From contig OZ038496.1 in assembly GCA_964036315.1 (NCBI GenBank), positions 15,013,423 to 15,077,422 of the forward strand: 64,000 nt of DNA. The letters run 5' to 3'. Shown piece by piece: positions 22,118-32,744 of this stretch. Position 1 is the first letter of the stretch; every line of letters starts with the position of its first letter. The position numbers were made by a program, and so were the translations under genes. This DNA comes from Acanthosepion esculentum (Eukaryota > Mollusca > Cephalopoda > Sepiida > Sepiidae). The notes beneath the pieces are model-generated. The model had not been told where the DNA came from. It made no database searches and saw only the letters and a program-made list of their open reading frames with translations.

Positions 22118-22345
22118 TCTCGTGTAAACCGGAACTCTGTGAACTGTTTCGAATCTCGTGTAGACCGGACCTATGTCTACCTATTTAACTCTCATATAAA
22201 TTGAAACTGTCTACCTTTTTCATTCTCGTGTGTGTAGACCGGACATATGTCTACCTTTTTAACTCTCATGTAAACTGAAACTGTCTACCATTTTTATTCT
22301 CGTGTGTGTGAATCGGACCTTTGCTGTTTTAAATTTCGTAGAAGC
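22118..22345. repeat. Imperfect minisatellite, about 75-80 bp unit
   Basis: Repeating order TCTCGTGT...AGACCGGAC, TATGTCTACC, TTTAACTCTCAT, AAACTG(G)AAACTGTCTACC. About three diverged units. It overlaps the end of an 81-codon frame (21943-22188) that I do not recognise. Confidence 0.7.
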
Positions 22346-22932
22346 CGGACTTGTGAGTAGATATCTATTTATTCATTGTAAAATTTGTCCTATAAACTAT
22401 ATTTGACAATAAATAAGCGACTGAGAGTTCGGATATCGTTAAATGAAAAAACCCAACTTTATTTTCTATATGTCTAGACAGCTTAAATTCAATAATATAT
22501 GCGTACAGAATTTATTTATTTTTATTTTCTGAATTGACTCCAAGCAAATTAGACATTTAGAGTTATACAGTTTTCTTTGCATATTAACGGTACGAACAAT
22601 TCGAGAGATTGGATTGGGCATAACTAATATGTAATAAACATTATGGCTAATTCTCTGGCAGCTGCCATGATGTTATTTTGGTCGTCTTCCTTAAAACAAC
22701 GGTAAGATAGTCTTTCAGGTGATAATTACAGAACGGGGGTCGTAGCATTCGTCTTCACCCCACGAAGATCGGAAGTCAAATAGGAAAAAATACAGGGGTT
22801 GAACATCAAAGTTTTGATACGTAATGAATATGGATGGAAGAACAACATAAATGCAATCAAAATAAAATGCCGAAATCAGTTTAGAGCCTTTCTTAGCCTC
22901 TTTACGCCCATAAATACAAATGTACACTAAAC

Positions 22933-23190
22933 TCACCAGAAGAAAAAAAAGATGGCGTCGATATTCAGAGAACTTAAAAAGATTACTTGGTTACTTATTT
23001 TAGCGCATCATTTTACTTAGAATTATTGCCAGATGACACAAAAAATAGTACATTTATTTTAACAAATTAGCCGTAAATAATCAACAGTGCTTTTTATAGC
23101 TACCTCGCTTATATTATTGTCTCCTAAGACTGTTGTTACATATTTTTGTAACCTTTTATCAATTGAAGATAACTTTAATAAGAAACATTT
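22933..23190. repeat. Left direct repeat flanking a palindrome
   Basis: Closely matches 23664-23930: CACCAGAAGAAAA, ATATTCAGAGAAC, TACTTGGTTACTTATTTTAG, AATAATCAACAGTGCTTTTT, TTTTTGTAACCTTTTATCAA and ACATTTCACTTTGT in the same order. The two copies enclose the foldback below. Confidence 0.85.
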
Positions 23191-23221
23191 CACTTTGTAT
23201 AACGCTTGATTCCATTGATGA

Positions 23222-23530
23222 AGTTGAATTAAAAATAATAAAAACTTGTAATTCCAACGGATAATTTATTATTAAAACAGATATATTTCGGAAAGTTTTT
23301 CCAATCCTTGATCACTCTTGAGAAATAAGTGAAACAGTGATTAAACTACATTGGATACGTTAATTAAATTCGATCGAATTTTTTTTGTTAATTTGAATTT
23401 ATAACGTATACAATGTACCTTAGTCACTGTTTCATTTATTTCTCAAGAGTAATCAAGGAGTGCAGGAGCTTTCCGAAATATATCTGTTTTAATAATAAAT
23501 TATCCGTTGGAATTACAAGGTTTTATTCTT
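23222..23530. mobile_element. Long foldback (palindromic) element, about 150-bp arms
   Basis: The left arm reads GTAATTCCAACGGATAATTT, ATTATTAAAACAGATATATT, TCGGAAAG, then CACTCTTGAGAAATAA.TGAA. The right arm is its near-perfect inverse complement. A short AT-rich centre (about 23370-23395) separates the arms. No coding capacity. It could extrude a cruciform or give a long hairpin RNA. Confidence 0.9.
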
Positions 23531-23663
23531 TTTAATTCATCATTTCACTTATATTATTGTCAATTAAGACTGTTTTTACATTTATATAAGTAGCAATGTA
23601 ATCATTCTAAGTAATGCATTTAATCAAAATAAGTGTTAATCAAATAATTAAAAGCACATCAGG

Positions 23664-23930
23664 TTCACCAGAAGAAAAAATTGCATGGATATTCAGAGAA
23701 CGACTACTTGGTTACTTATTTTAGTGCATCATTTTACTTATTAGAATTATTGCCACATGATAAAAATAATAATCAGTGTATTTATTTAAACAAATTAGCC
23801 ATAAATAATCAACAGTGCTTTTTATAGCTACCTGTTGCTTATATCATTATCAACTAAGACTGCTGTTACATATTTTTGTAACCTTTTATCAATTGAAGAT
23901 AACTCTAATAAAAAAACATTTCACTTTGTT
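23664..23930. repeat. Right direct repeat flanking a palindrome
   Basis: Second copy of 22933-23190 with small indels. The arrangement repeat, foldback, repeat suggests insertion of the palindrome during or after a duplication of the flank. Confidence 0.85.
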
Positions 23931-24730
23931 TCATTGCAGACAAAAATGGCAGTAAACATTTCTCAACTGAATTTATTCAATGTCATCTTCAGATGAACAT
24001 TTAACAATAAGAAGAGGAAACGTGTGCAATGGCCGCAAAGGTCATGGCATTCCAAGGACAAATTTTTGATTGCAGGTTATCATTTGTTGGGCAGAAGAAG
24101 TAGTGACGCAGACCGAGGAAAGCAACGTCTTCTCTAAGAGTCGATTACATTTACACGAGAAATCTTATAAATAATTTTCCTTTGTTTATAATGAATTTAA
24201 ATTAAATATAATTTCATAATAGTTAATCATAAATTTGCATCATTTCAAGTTTTTTGACATTCAATTTAATGCTTTCAACCCACTTTTATAAGGTTTGAAA
24301 AACTCTCATTTAAGTAACCTACTAATCAATTTACTGTTTTAGATAAATTATGAAGTAAGTAACGAAGCAATCGTTCTAAGTAACGCGGTTAATCGGAATA
24401 AGTACTGCATAATTTATTGCGAAAGAAAGGTGCTTAAGGAAACGTTTACACATCGTCCATAAAATTTCCTCTTTTCTTACAGTTTTCTCGCACCAGGAAA
24501 CAGTAAGAACTTGTGGAATTACCCTAAATTGTATGCCAATTGATTTCGCTTGACGCCCACGAGGTGGCGTGCCAATCAATGATATAAAATTACTCTTTTG
24601 CCTCCTTTCCCCACCGGGATGTAGAAGCGAAAACACGGGACTTGTCTCCACCGGGGAAGATGTCTAACTCCAGACAGGCTGACTGCTTAATTTCACCAAA
24701 CTACGCGGCGCATTCACACAAACACACAAA
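23931..24730. other. No recognised gene
   Basis: A CATCTGAAGATGAC phrase (minus strand, about 23980-23996) resembles the 5' part of the ribozyme-like motif, but no well-placed GAAA follows it. A 91-codon minus-strand frame at 24376-24651 shows no known domain. Confidence 0.35.
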
Positions 24731-24734
24731 GCTA

Positions 24735-25066
24735 GAAAATATTTTTAGATTGTGAGAATTTCATTGGAGATAATAATGATTTAGCGATATAAGTCTTACT
24801 AATTAACCCATAGCAGGGGGGAGAAAGTTGTATTCATACCTTTCCCAGGGGCATTTGCTCGTAAGCGTATATTCTGACTAGAATTAGAACTCGGATATCC
24901 GATTAACAATTCCGAGCCATTATCCATTACACCACCTGCACACCCAAGCTTACAGCACCTGGTATTGCCCAGCGGTTACCCATCGAGGTACTGACTAGGC
25001 ACGATATTGCTTAACTTCGGTTATCATACAATAACCGGTGTTTCAACGTAACATGGCCGTAAGCCT
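24735..25066 (-). repeat. Chimeric 5S rRNA / tRNA SINE, near full length
   Basis: Read on the minus strand it starts with a complete 5S-like head (about 25066-24951): GGCTTACGGCCATGTTACGT, then a box-A-like GAAGTTAAGCAATATCG, a CAGTACCTCGATGGGTAACC intermediate-element and box C region, and AATACCAGGTGCTGTAAGCT. A tRNA-like part follows (GTGTAATGGATAATGGCTCG). Then comes the central domain CCTGGGAAAGGTATGAATAC and a 3' region with CTCACAATCTAAAAATATTT. Type 3 internal promoter elements of 5S genes are visible. A retroposon, not a working 5S gene. Confidence 0.85.
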
Positions 25067-25189
25067 TTACAATGTGTGATTAGTTTAGCAAAAAATTACA
25101 CGTAAAGTGTCATCAGCGAGGATTGAACTCCGTATCAGTAGATTTTGATATTAGATGACTAAACACAACACAGCAGTGGATTTTTCCTT

Positions 25190-25366
25190 GTTATTCGTTG
25201 TGGCTGGTTTCATAACGACGAATACACCGGTTCTCGTACGGTCAACGAAGTTAACCTTCTCCCCCTCAGCTATGGGTTAATTAGTAGGATTTGTATCAAC
25301 AAATCATTATTGTTCTATAATAGGCTGGCTTGATATAATCTGCAAAGGATTGATAAGCTGTAAAAA
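25190..25366 (+). repeat. 5S/tRNA SINE copy with large internal deletion
   Basis: Starts with the 5S head (ACACCGGTTCTCGTACGGTC, CGAAGTTAA), then jumps to the SINE 3' half (CTTCTCCCCCTCAGCTATGG) and ends with the family tail (TGCAAAGGATTGATAAGCTG and TAAAAAA). It lies head to head with the copy at 24735-25066. Confidence 0.65.
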
Positions 25367-25613
25367 ATAATTTAATGAATCAAAACCGCACGTTGTAAAA
25401 AGATTCTGAGAGTTCCTGGAAGTCAGAGTGTATCCTTTCAACACACGGCAAGCAACTGTGCAATAAAATGCATTGCCCTTATTCAAAGAATTCTTCGTAG
25501 CATAATTGGTTACGACATCCAGCAAGTAGAAACCTTCATATTTCTTTATAATGAAAATAAAATGCTACGCCATACTTACGGATGTATCTTTTATTCAAGA
25601 AGAATGTCGAAGA

Positions 25614-25697
25614 GAGAAGAAGAAGAAGAAGAAGAAGAAGAAGAAGAAGAAGAAGAAGAAGAAGAAGAAGAAGAAGAAGAAGAAGAAGAAGAAGAAT
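25614..25697. repeat. (AGA)n trinucleotide microsatellite
   Basis: About 80 bp of GAA repeats followed by a (GGA)n run. It produces poly-Lys/Glu and poly-Phe/Leu/Ser frames that are not genes. Confidence 0.98.
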
Positions 25698-25898
25698 GTG
25701 GAGGAGGAGGAGGAGGAGGAGGTGCTGGGGAATGTTAACCGGAGAATAAGACATATCGTACAAGGTTGAGCGTCCTTCACATTAGTCACGTGATCCTTTT
25801 CCGGTCTGATTTAATGTCACCTTCACACACGTCTGATCTCGAGTAAATGCATTGCCTTTCCACGATATAACTCAAAAATGTGAAAAAAAAATTGTTCA

Positions 25899-25901
<3 letters not shown>

Positions 25902-25943
<42 letters not shown>
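25902..25943. repeat. (TA)n microsatellite
   Basis: Perfect TA run. Confidence 0.97.
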
Positions 25944-25946
<3 letters not shown>

Positions 25947-26183
25947 CATGCGACATTGACTGAAAAACTCCTACAACAAAAAAATTCACAAATTACCATA
26001 TTAGTAAAAAACGCACTCTCTTAAATTTTCAAAAAAATTCAACCTTAGCGTTGCGACTGCACGCTCCAAAAGTTTGTATCCGTTAACAATAACACATTTC
26101 TAAAAAAACATATTTCGATTCGCATTTAATCTTTCGTGCCCGCTACTACTTGGATTTACTTAAAAACAAAATAATTTCCATCC

Positions 26184-26212
26184 CTGAGGATGGCTGAATA
26201 TACAGCTGAAAG
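26184..26212 (+). ncRNA. Hammerhead-ribozyme-like core (candidate)
   Basis: CTGAGGA, T, stem GGCTG, loop AATATA, CAGCT (five pairs, one G-U), then GAAA. Same architecture as 5790-5821. Upstream and downstream pairing for stems I and III is not evident by eye. Confidence 0.45.
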
Positions 26213-26395
26213 TACTAGCAGATTAAAAAAAAGACCTTATACAACTTGTAGTTATTAAAAACAAGGATCATAAGATTCATCAAGTGATTCGTAGGTTAAT
26301 GCAACTTTAAAAAATTTTGTTTGCGAAGAAGTTTTTCGCCATTTTATATCATTAACTTTACTAATCTACTTTTTGTATGAATGATTCATGTAATG

Positions 26396-26398
<3 letters not shown>

Positions 26399-26443
<45 letters not shown>
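26399..26443. repeat. (TA)n microsatellite
   Basis: Perfect TA run. Confidence 0.97.
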
Positions 26444-26445
<2 letters not shown>

Positions 26446-26585
26446 CCTGCTGTGCGACGATAGCCTTGGGGTAGGATCTCTGACTGATGCTGATGATTCG
26501 ATCCCGGTTTGAAGCAATCGGACGTCTAGCCACACTGAAGAGCTGTAATACAGCGAAGCAGTCTGTCTGTGGATGACAGTATATG

Positions 26586-26588
26586 TAT

Positions 26589-26630
<42 letters not shown>
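26586..26630. repeat. (GATA)n tetranucleotide microsatellite
   Basis: About 11 units of GATA. Confidence 0.97.
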
Positions 26631-26639
26631 GGTTGGGAA

Positions 26640-27045
26640 AAGCATGTACACATTTGTATATAATCTCTCTCTGAGGATGGTGGCAAGCCCCTCACTGCTG
26701 CACTCTCGTTACTTCCATGGAAAGTGCTCGGACGAACTATATTTCTTGGTTCCGCCCGTTCAAACCTTCACGGCTAGCACCCGACATGCCACTCACATTG
26801 TAGCAAACCAACTACATTCCCTCCGTGTTCCATTGTTGAGCTGTAAGTTACTCTCGAACAGCATCTTCCCGCAAGCCACTAACTTGTGGAACCAAATACC
26901 AAGAGTATGTTTCTCCGATCACTAAAATCTTAACCTATTCAACTCTATCTAGGGTTAACCATTATTCTCTCCTCCTATCCGTATAATCTGCTTCTTTATG
27001 TAACCGACTACATCGAGTGGCCCCCGGGCCTTGTACAAAATGAAC
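26640..27045 (+). mobile_element. LINE family C 3' end
   Basis: An open frame reads LLHSRYFHGKCSDELYFLVP, then an FTASTRHATH segment, a C-terminal TNLWNQIPRVCFSDH and stop. The UTR continues to the family tail GAGTGGCCCCCGGGCCTTGT, ACAAAATGAAC. A CR1/Jockey-like ORF2 C-terminus, 5'-truncated; its start is merged with other repeat sequence. Confidence 0.7.
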
Positions 27046-27069
27046 ATTACTGTAAAAGAAAGAACGAAG

Positions 27070-27337
27070 TTTTCGTGTGAAGCCTTTTGTCCAGTAGGAC
27101 TTCAGCGGACTAAAGTTATGTTTACGTTGACGCGACTGCACATGCGCACGAAGAAGAGGAGGCGCTGCAAATTTAAAATTTGATTAAAAAATGTTTAATG
27201 TATAACTTTTAGGTATATATTGAAATTCAAAATTCTCAGCGTTCAGTCTCGTTCGTGCGCATGCGTAGTCGCATCAACGTAAACATCACTTTAGTCCACT
27301 GAATTTCTAAAGGACGAAATACGTCACACAGATTTTT
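27070..27337. mobile_element. MITE with long inverted repeats (family M1)
   Basis: GGACTAAAGTTATGTTTACG, TTGACGCGACTGCACATGCG, CACGAA on the left is mirrored by TTCGTGCGCATGCGTAGTCG and CATCAACGTAAACATCACTT, TAGTCC on the right. The outer part carries GTGTGA..., GTCC and its complement GGAC...TCACAC. Arms are about 100 bp. Half copies occur at 28130-28240 and 49570-49690. Confidence 0.85.
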
Positions 27338-27639
27338 TTCCACTTTGACAATAAATAATATACATAAAATTTGCGTGCCTTATTTAAAGAGGTATAGTGC
27401 ATTTGAATGCGTTATTAATAACTATGTTTCAAATGTGCAATACGCTTGACTCTACTCAACAACTGAATGCAACTGGACAAAGGAAAAGATCGACACTTAC
27501 TCAAGTGTGTACATGGGTGAAGAATTCATAGGAAAATATAGAGAAGAGAGAGAAATATTGTATCAGTCATGCACATCATAAAGAACTACTGCAACCTATA
27601 CTGGCATCAAACTGCCTGCACACAGATAGAAAATAAATC

Positions 27640-27860
27640 CAGTAAATATACATCCTCTGTTAGAACACTTCCCAGACATTTAAATTTTATACCTGCTTGA
27701 TTTTAGTGTCTCTGACCTGTAAATTGCAATTTAGGCTCATCGTTTTGCTGACGGTCATGCATTCTGTTTTCTTGTAGTTTATGCTTAGTCCTTTTTTCTC
27801 GCTTTCCTTTGCTACTTTGTGTAGGAGGTAGTTTAAACTTGCTATTTATTCAGTTTTATA
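27640..27860 (-). mobile_element. LINE family D fragment
   Basis: Minus strand: SEKKGLSINYKKTECMTVSK-like reading (from TTTTTCTCGCTTTCC, TGCATTCTGTTTTCTTGTAG on plus), then ..LSLNCNLQVRDTK.. and GKCSNRG. This is the segment just after the YADD box in RTE-like RTs. It shares CCTCTGTTAGA.CACTTCCCA with 4.18 kb. Confidence 0.5.
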
Positions 27861-28129
27861 TATTTTTTGCTGCACAAAACACACATTTCTACTGAAAAAT
27901 TTGATGTCAAAATCTGCTTGTGTCCTATAAACTGAAGGTATAAAAAATATATGGGAAAACGATATATAAATTTTTATATATATCAAGAACAATTTTAGGA
28001 TTTTATCTTATCACAGTGTGAGATATTTAATAACAAAAATTATGAAAATATAAACAAAAAGAAGAAACTAAATGAAATCAGCTATATACACAAAACATAC
28101 ATTTAAAAACAAATTAATTTAAATTTAAA

Positions 28130-28240
28130 ATTCTCAACATTTCCTCTCTTTCGTGTGCATGTGTAGTCGCATCAACGTAAACCACACTTTAGTCCAATGA
28201 AATCCTAAAGGACAAAATATGTCACACAAAATCTTTTTTA
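28130..28240. mobile_element. Half copy of MITE family M1 (right arm)
   Basis: TGTAGTCGCATCAACGTAAA, CTTTAGTCCAATGAAATCCT, AAAGGACAAAATATGTCACA match the right arm of 27070-27337. Confidence 0.8.
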
Positions 28241-28258
28241 CTTTGTCATAGATTTCCC

Positions 28259-28260
<2 letters not shown>

Positions 28261-28299
<39 letters not shown>
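28261..28299. repeat. (TA)n microsatellite
   Basis: Perfect TA run. Confidence 0.97.
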
Positions 28300-28302
<3 letters not shown>

Positions 28303-28326
28303 ACCACTGTTTTTTTCTTTTCTTAA

Positions 28327-28623
28327 ACAATGAAATTAATAACAGCCGGCCTTGATTGAGAAGTCGTACAAAAGAAAACATGTGCCTCCGACTGGAATCA
28401 AATCTGTATCCGCTTTGTTTCCACCAGGGAACGGTTCGACGAGAGATACGCTTTTCTTAAAAGGTAGTTCAAAATTTGCTTTTCAGACTGGTCTCCGTGG
28501 CTGAAATGGTAAAGGCACGCTTTGGCTAATGGAAAAAAATGGATGCATGTTCAATTCCTATCGGAGGCACAATCATTCTTTAGTAAGACTTCTCAATCTA
28601 GGCCGGTTGTTATTAATTTCACT
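28327..28623. mobile_element. Foldback made of two head-to-head tRNA-like SINE copies
   Basis: Left arm TGAAATTAATAACAGCCGGC, CTTGATTGAGAAGTC, TGTGCCTCCGACTGGAATCA is inverted at the right (TATCGGAGGCACAATC, GACTTCTCAATCTAGGCCGG, TTGTTATTAATTTCA). The right copy contains a tRNA-like TCTCCGTGGCTGAAATGGTA, AAGGCACGC and closes with CGGAGGC, making a seven-base acceptor stem. Homology extends past the arms into the spacer, which fits two inverted SINE copies better than a classic TIR element. Confidence 0.75.
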
Positions 28624-28625
28624 GA

Positions 28626-28879
28626 TTAACTCTTTGAGCGCTGACAACCGCTTTACCGGTGATAAAGAAAAAAAAAATGAGGTAATGCCCAACCACCGGT
28701 TGAACAGTGGTAGTGAAAAATGACTTAATGTCCAGCCACTGGCTGAACGGTGGGTAAACATTTGTAACTGCTTTTATATCTACCGTGAAACACTGCATAC
28801 TAATTATTTGCGAATTTTGACTCAGAAGGTCAGGCAGAAGGTTTAAAATTGTCCAGGAACGCAGGGCTTAAAGGGTTAG
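28626..28879. mobile_element. piggyBac-like MITE (second family)
   Basis: The left end TTAACTCTTTGAGCGCTGAC and the inverse of the right end, CTAACCCTTTAAGCCCTGCG, are alignable TIRs. The left flank is TTAA, the right is TTAG (one change). Internal tandem phrases CCA(C/G)CCACCGG.TGAACAG.GG and GCCACTGGCTGAACGGTGGG occur. No transposase. Confidence 0.5.
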
Positions 28880-29007
28880 GAAAAAAATAAAAATAAAAAT
28901 AGGGATAGCAACTCAGAAATGCGTACCCTGTAAAAATAAGGTTTATAGTTAAGAAATAATGTTAGATATATACGAAACTGAATCTATTATCTGTCTATAT
29001 TTCTGAG

Positions 29008-29828
29008 AAAATGAAAATAATCCTGACATCTCATTTTAACAGATATATTTATCAAAATTACACAAAATTATCTTGAAACACTAAATAATTTTATTCAATA
29101 AAATCGCCATTTGCTTCAACCATGGCCTCTGGACAACTTCGGAATCTCCTGCATCTCTTCTGGACTGTCTCCTTGTTGAAGTTGGTGAATGCTGCTATAA
29201 CCCTTGCCTTCAGTTAACCTTTGGTATTATAATGAGTTTTGTTGGTCTCTAGCTCAATGCGCCCCACTCATAATAGTCAAGGGGGTTGCAGTCTGTGGAG
29301 TTAGGTGGCCAGATGTAAGGAGTGATGTGGCCGCAGAAATTGTCATGACTGTGTTCTCCTGCTTGTGTGGTATGGTGCAGAGTCCTATTGCCAGATATAA
29401 GGTCTTTTAGCGGCCACCCTCTTGATCCAGGGAAGCACTACCTTCTCAAAGCACTTGATGTGGGCCTCTGTGTTGAGTCTGAGGCCCTGTGTGAAGATGA
29501 ATGAAGGCATAATGTCCCCATCACTAGTGAGCACTCCAAGCACCTTTGTAATTACCATTAAACTCATCCAACTCTTTCCGAATCCTCTCTACTGTCCTCA
29601 GATTGACACTCTGAAATGGTCGTATTCGAGTTCCCGGCGTGAATGCCAAACAGTACAGCATACCGATTCCAAATTTGTGGCGGAGTGAATTGCGTCAGGG
29701 TGCTCTTTTTTTCACAGACGGTGCCCAACTAACCCTATTGTAATGTGCAGTCGATAATATCAAAATCGAACAAGGTGAATTCGCGAAATTAAAGATATAC
29801 ATTGTCGACACTTTATCATCGCACTCTG
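29008..29828 (-). mobile_element. Mariner-type (maT/DD37D-like) element, copy 2
   Basis: The minus strand carries GVLTSDGDIMPSFIF, GLRLNTEAHIKCFEKVVLPW and IKRVAAKRPYIWQ, the core of a D,D37D mariner transposase between the first and second catalytic aspartates, interrupted by frameshifts. The first GDxxxxPxF region and the PNIWPP-like stretch near 29.31 kb are decayed. The right terminus is CATCGCACTCTG beside TA repeats; the left TIR is missing. A non-functional relative of 21071-21796 and 60951-61817. Confidence 0.75.
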
Positions 29829-29829
29829 A

Positions 29830-29831
<2 letters not shown>

Positions 29832-29879
<48 letters not shown>
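29832..29879. repeat. (TA)n microsatellite between two transposons
   Basis: 48 bp of TA between the end of mariner copy 2 and the start of the Tc1 element. Confidence 0.97.
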
Positions 29880-29880
<1 letters not shown>

Positions 29881-29898
29881 AGTAATAATCTATCTATC

Positions 29899-31250
29899 CA
29901 GTCATCGACGAAATTATTCGTACACCCATCAATTTTGAATATTTTTATCCATTTCTCAGAATCTAATGCCCGTACGTTAACAACACGATGGAGAAAACAA
30001 AGGTGCTTAGCGTTGACTTGAGACAAACAATTATTAATTTCCACAAGTTACAGCTCTATTTCAAACCTTTTAGCTATCCCCAGATCTACGGTACAGTCCG
30101 TTATAAAGAAGTTTAACCAGTTTGGCACGACAGAGAATTTACCTGGGCGTGGAAGAAAACCCAAATTATCACCAATAACTGCACGAAAACTGTGTCGCAT
30201 GGTTAATATAAACCCAAGATTTGTTTTGAAAGACATCGACAAAAGTTTGGATAAGATGGTTATCAGCGGAAATACTCGTACAATACAACATTGTTTAATA
30301 GAAATGGTTTGTATGGAAACTGACCACGACGAACCCCTCTTCACAAACCATGCCACACTGTTGCTCGGTTTAATTTTGCCACAACGAACTTTGTACAAAG
30401 AAAATTGCTTTTCTGAATTAGCACTATGGAGAGATGAAACAAAAATTGAGCTTTTTAGACATAATGATGTACGGAAGATTTGGCTCAATAAAGGTGAGGC
30501 TTTTCTCTCAAAGAACACAGTGGCAACTTTAAAACATGGAGGCAACTCGATGGGGTTTTGGGGTTGATTTAGCTCAAGAGAGACTGAACAATTAATTGCA
30601 ATAAGAGGGATAATTAAATCTGCAGTGTATATTAAAATTCTAGAAGAAAATTTAAAACTATCAATGCAAAATCATCATCTAGATCAGCAATTTACTTTCC
30701 AGCAAAATAATGATTCCAAACATATGTCTAAATTAGTGACTGCATAGCTTCAGAAAAAGAAGATTACAGTCCTGCCATGGCCTTCAATGAGTCCTGACTT
30801 GAATCCAATTGAAAATCTATGACAAGAATTGAAAGTTCGAATGAATCGGCATTCACCAAAAAACCTCCAGTAATTAGAACAGTTAACCATTGAAGAATGG
30901 AAGAAAATTCCAGAAAAAACTTGTTCAAATCTCATCAAAAACTTTAGAAAACGATTGCAGCAAGTTATAAAGATGAGCGGCCATGCTATTGACTATTAAT
31001 ATTGTGAAAATTGTTCAATTTTTTTTTTCTATTTTTCATACTGTACGAATAATTTTGTCTTTTCCTATTTTGCATAATTCGTCTGTGAAATTTGTTGTAT
31101 TTAACCAATCATTCTGAAAATTGAGTTTGGTATTCCTTTTTTGTGCTTATTAACATATAAAAAAACTGACATCATACACGTATTAGGTTCTGAGAAATGG
31201 ATAAAAATATTCGAAATTGATGTGTGTACGAGTAATTTCGTCATTGACTG
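29899..31250 (+). mobile_element. Tc1-like transposon with intact TIRs and dead transposase
   Basis: The left end CAGTCATCGACGAAATTATT and the inverse of the right end (CAGTCAATGACGAAATTACT) match. Similarity runs about 80 bp inward to AAT.TTTTATCCATTTCTCAGAA. The total of 1352 bp and a single transposase region are typical of Tc1 elements. Both flanks are TA-rich, as expected for TA-targeted insertion. Confidence 0.9.
29988..30999 (+). pseudogene. Tc1 transposase pseudogene (DD34E type)
   Basis: Cut-and-paste transposase by family. The N-terminus MEKTKVLSVDLRQTIINFHK starts at 29988. A one-base frame shift near 30040-30050 moves into the frame holding the helix-turn-helix region (STVQSVIKKFNQFG, then the GRGRKPKLS linker). 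The catalytic core follows: LWRDETKIELF with the first Asp, KHGGNSMGFWG, and a FQQNNDSKH box in which the catalytic Asp of the usual QQDND is Asn. LNPIENL carries the Glu. In-frame stops lie at 30565, 30745, 30820 and 30871; the frame ends at 30997. The length (about 337 codons) is normal for Tc1. It cannot make an active enzyme. Confidence 0.9.
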
Positions 31251-31265
31251 TATATATATATAAGT

Positions 31266-31313
<48 letters not shown>

Positions 31314-31411
31314 CATCTTTTCCGTGTTACATATAATATAATTAATGATATATATATATATAAATAATATAAATACATATATACGCATAAGTAATAACAT
31401 ATGTACATAAG

Positions 31412-31451
<40 letters not shown>

Positions 31452-31463
31452 CATATACATATA
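31251..31463. repeat. Compound (TA)n block
   Basis: Three TA runs (about 31268-31312, 31348-31362 and 31417-31451) with TAAG/TAAT interruptions. Confidence 0.9.
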
Positions 31464-31499
31464 AATAGTACGCAAAAATACATTTTTCGCATGCTCTGG

Positions 31500-31990
31500 C
31501 GGGCATCGTCAGTGACGTTTTATAACCGGGATCATAGGGTATTTCAACATCGGACCCTCTTCTTAGGTTGACCCACTCAGTGCTGAGGCATCCCTGATTC
31601 CCATCCCATAACTAGATATCACTTCATACACATTCATTTCCATTTCCTTCACAACCTTCTCCAGCATCTTATTATAGTTAGCAGCATTGACGCTTAAGCC
31701 CTGAGGAAAATTGTGCGTAGGTATATCATTCCCCTAATGACTCCCACGATCATAACATTTGTCGGAAATTTTATGTGCATGATCGTTGGAATGTCCCTAA
31801 GAGTTGCTGGATAACCATCTCTCATTCCATCGGTTGACCTTTGATTCTGACCAAAGTTTTTCTCATCAGAGAAAAAACAAACCATTTCACGCTCTTGATG
31901 TTTCAACTTGCCAACGTTGCCCAAGCAGTAGTTCGGTGGACTTATAAATGTCTGCAATCTAATGCCCACCATTTTGATCATCTTTTGTCA
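31500..31990 (-). pseudogene. Mariner-superfamily transposase fragment
   Basis: The minus-strand frame contains LKHQEREMVCFFSDEKNFGQ, then NQRSTDGMRDGY, and IMHIKFPTNVMIVGV. FSDEKNF..NQ..N with a downstream K(F/Y)P..VM(V/I).GV is the first-aspartate region of maT-like/IS630-related transposases. The later part (AVNAANYNKMLEKVVKEMEM-like, about 31640-31690) is frameshifted. No TIRs were found. Distinct from the three-copy DD37D family elsewhere in the window. Confidence 0.6.
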
Positions 31991-32102
31991 TTGTAGAATC
32001 CAAAGGTAACTTGTATTAATCTCGTGATGTCTCAATAAATTTAGTATTATAATATCTATACAAGTTTTTCCTTACCTGAACTATGTATACATTTTTAGTG
32101 GA

Positions 32103-32104
<2 letters not shown>

Positions 32105-32140
<36 letters not shown>
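32105..32140. repeat. (TA)n microsatellite
   Basis: Perfect TA run. Confidence 0.96.
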
Positions 32141-32142
<2 letters not shown>

Positions 32143-32669
32143 TATGTTAGCTACTATATTTCTCCAACACTTCAAATGTCGAATGTATAACTAATTCTAA
32201 TTTCTATATTTCTATTTTAACACCATATTAATTATATCTTATAATTGTCTCCTGTTCTAAGAACTTTCTTTCCTTTTATCACTTAAACCTCTTTATCCTT
32301 TATATTTAATTTTATAAAACCTCTTCCCTTTAAGTCTAATAACTTCTACCCTCCACTGAGCATTGTCTCGTGCCTTTCGTCTGACTGAAACATGGAAATG
32401 GATAAATTCTGTATTAGTTTTTCGTCAGCTGTCACAGTTAAATTTCTAATTCTGACACGAACTCAGTCTATACCGGGGTTGAATAAGACTGACGAAGTTT
32501 TCGTCGGTTGGAATAGGCATATTCCCCATATGAGGTAATTTTGAAATTTATTGTGTACTAATTATTTGCTCTGTAATAATAAATTCATTGAACACTTTTT
32601 GTGGATCAATTTTAATATTTTATATTACTAGGATCCATTTGGATTATATACCAACGGATTTATTACCTT

Positions 32670-32670
<1 letters not shown>
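32141..32670. other. No recognised feature
   Basis: AT-rich unique-looking DNA; no frames of note. Confidence 0.4.

Positions 32671-32672
<2 letters not shown>

Positions 32673-32739
<67 letters not shown>
32673..32739. repeat. (TA)n microsatellite
   Basis: TA runs with one TG interruption; directly followed by a transposon-like terminus. Confidence 0.96.

Positions 32740-32744
<5 letters not shown>

Noticed and set aside
24951..25066. Functional 5S rRNA gene
   Set aside because: Diverged from 5S, lacks a clean terminator and is fused to a SINE body; the same holds at 59.87 kb.
28490..28565. True tRNA gene
   Set aside because: A seven-pair acceptor stem is present, but the T arm is degraded, the middle is aberrant, and it is part of a repeated SINE-like foldback.
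30048..30545. 165-codon minus-strand frame
   Set aside because: Antisense to the Tc1 transposase pseudogene, whose plus-strand motifs are recognisable.
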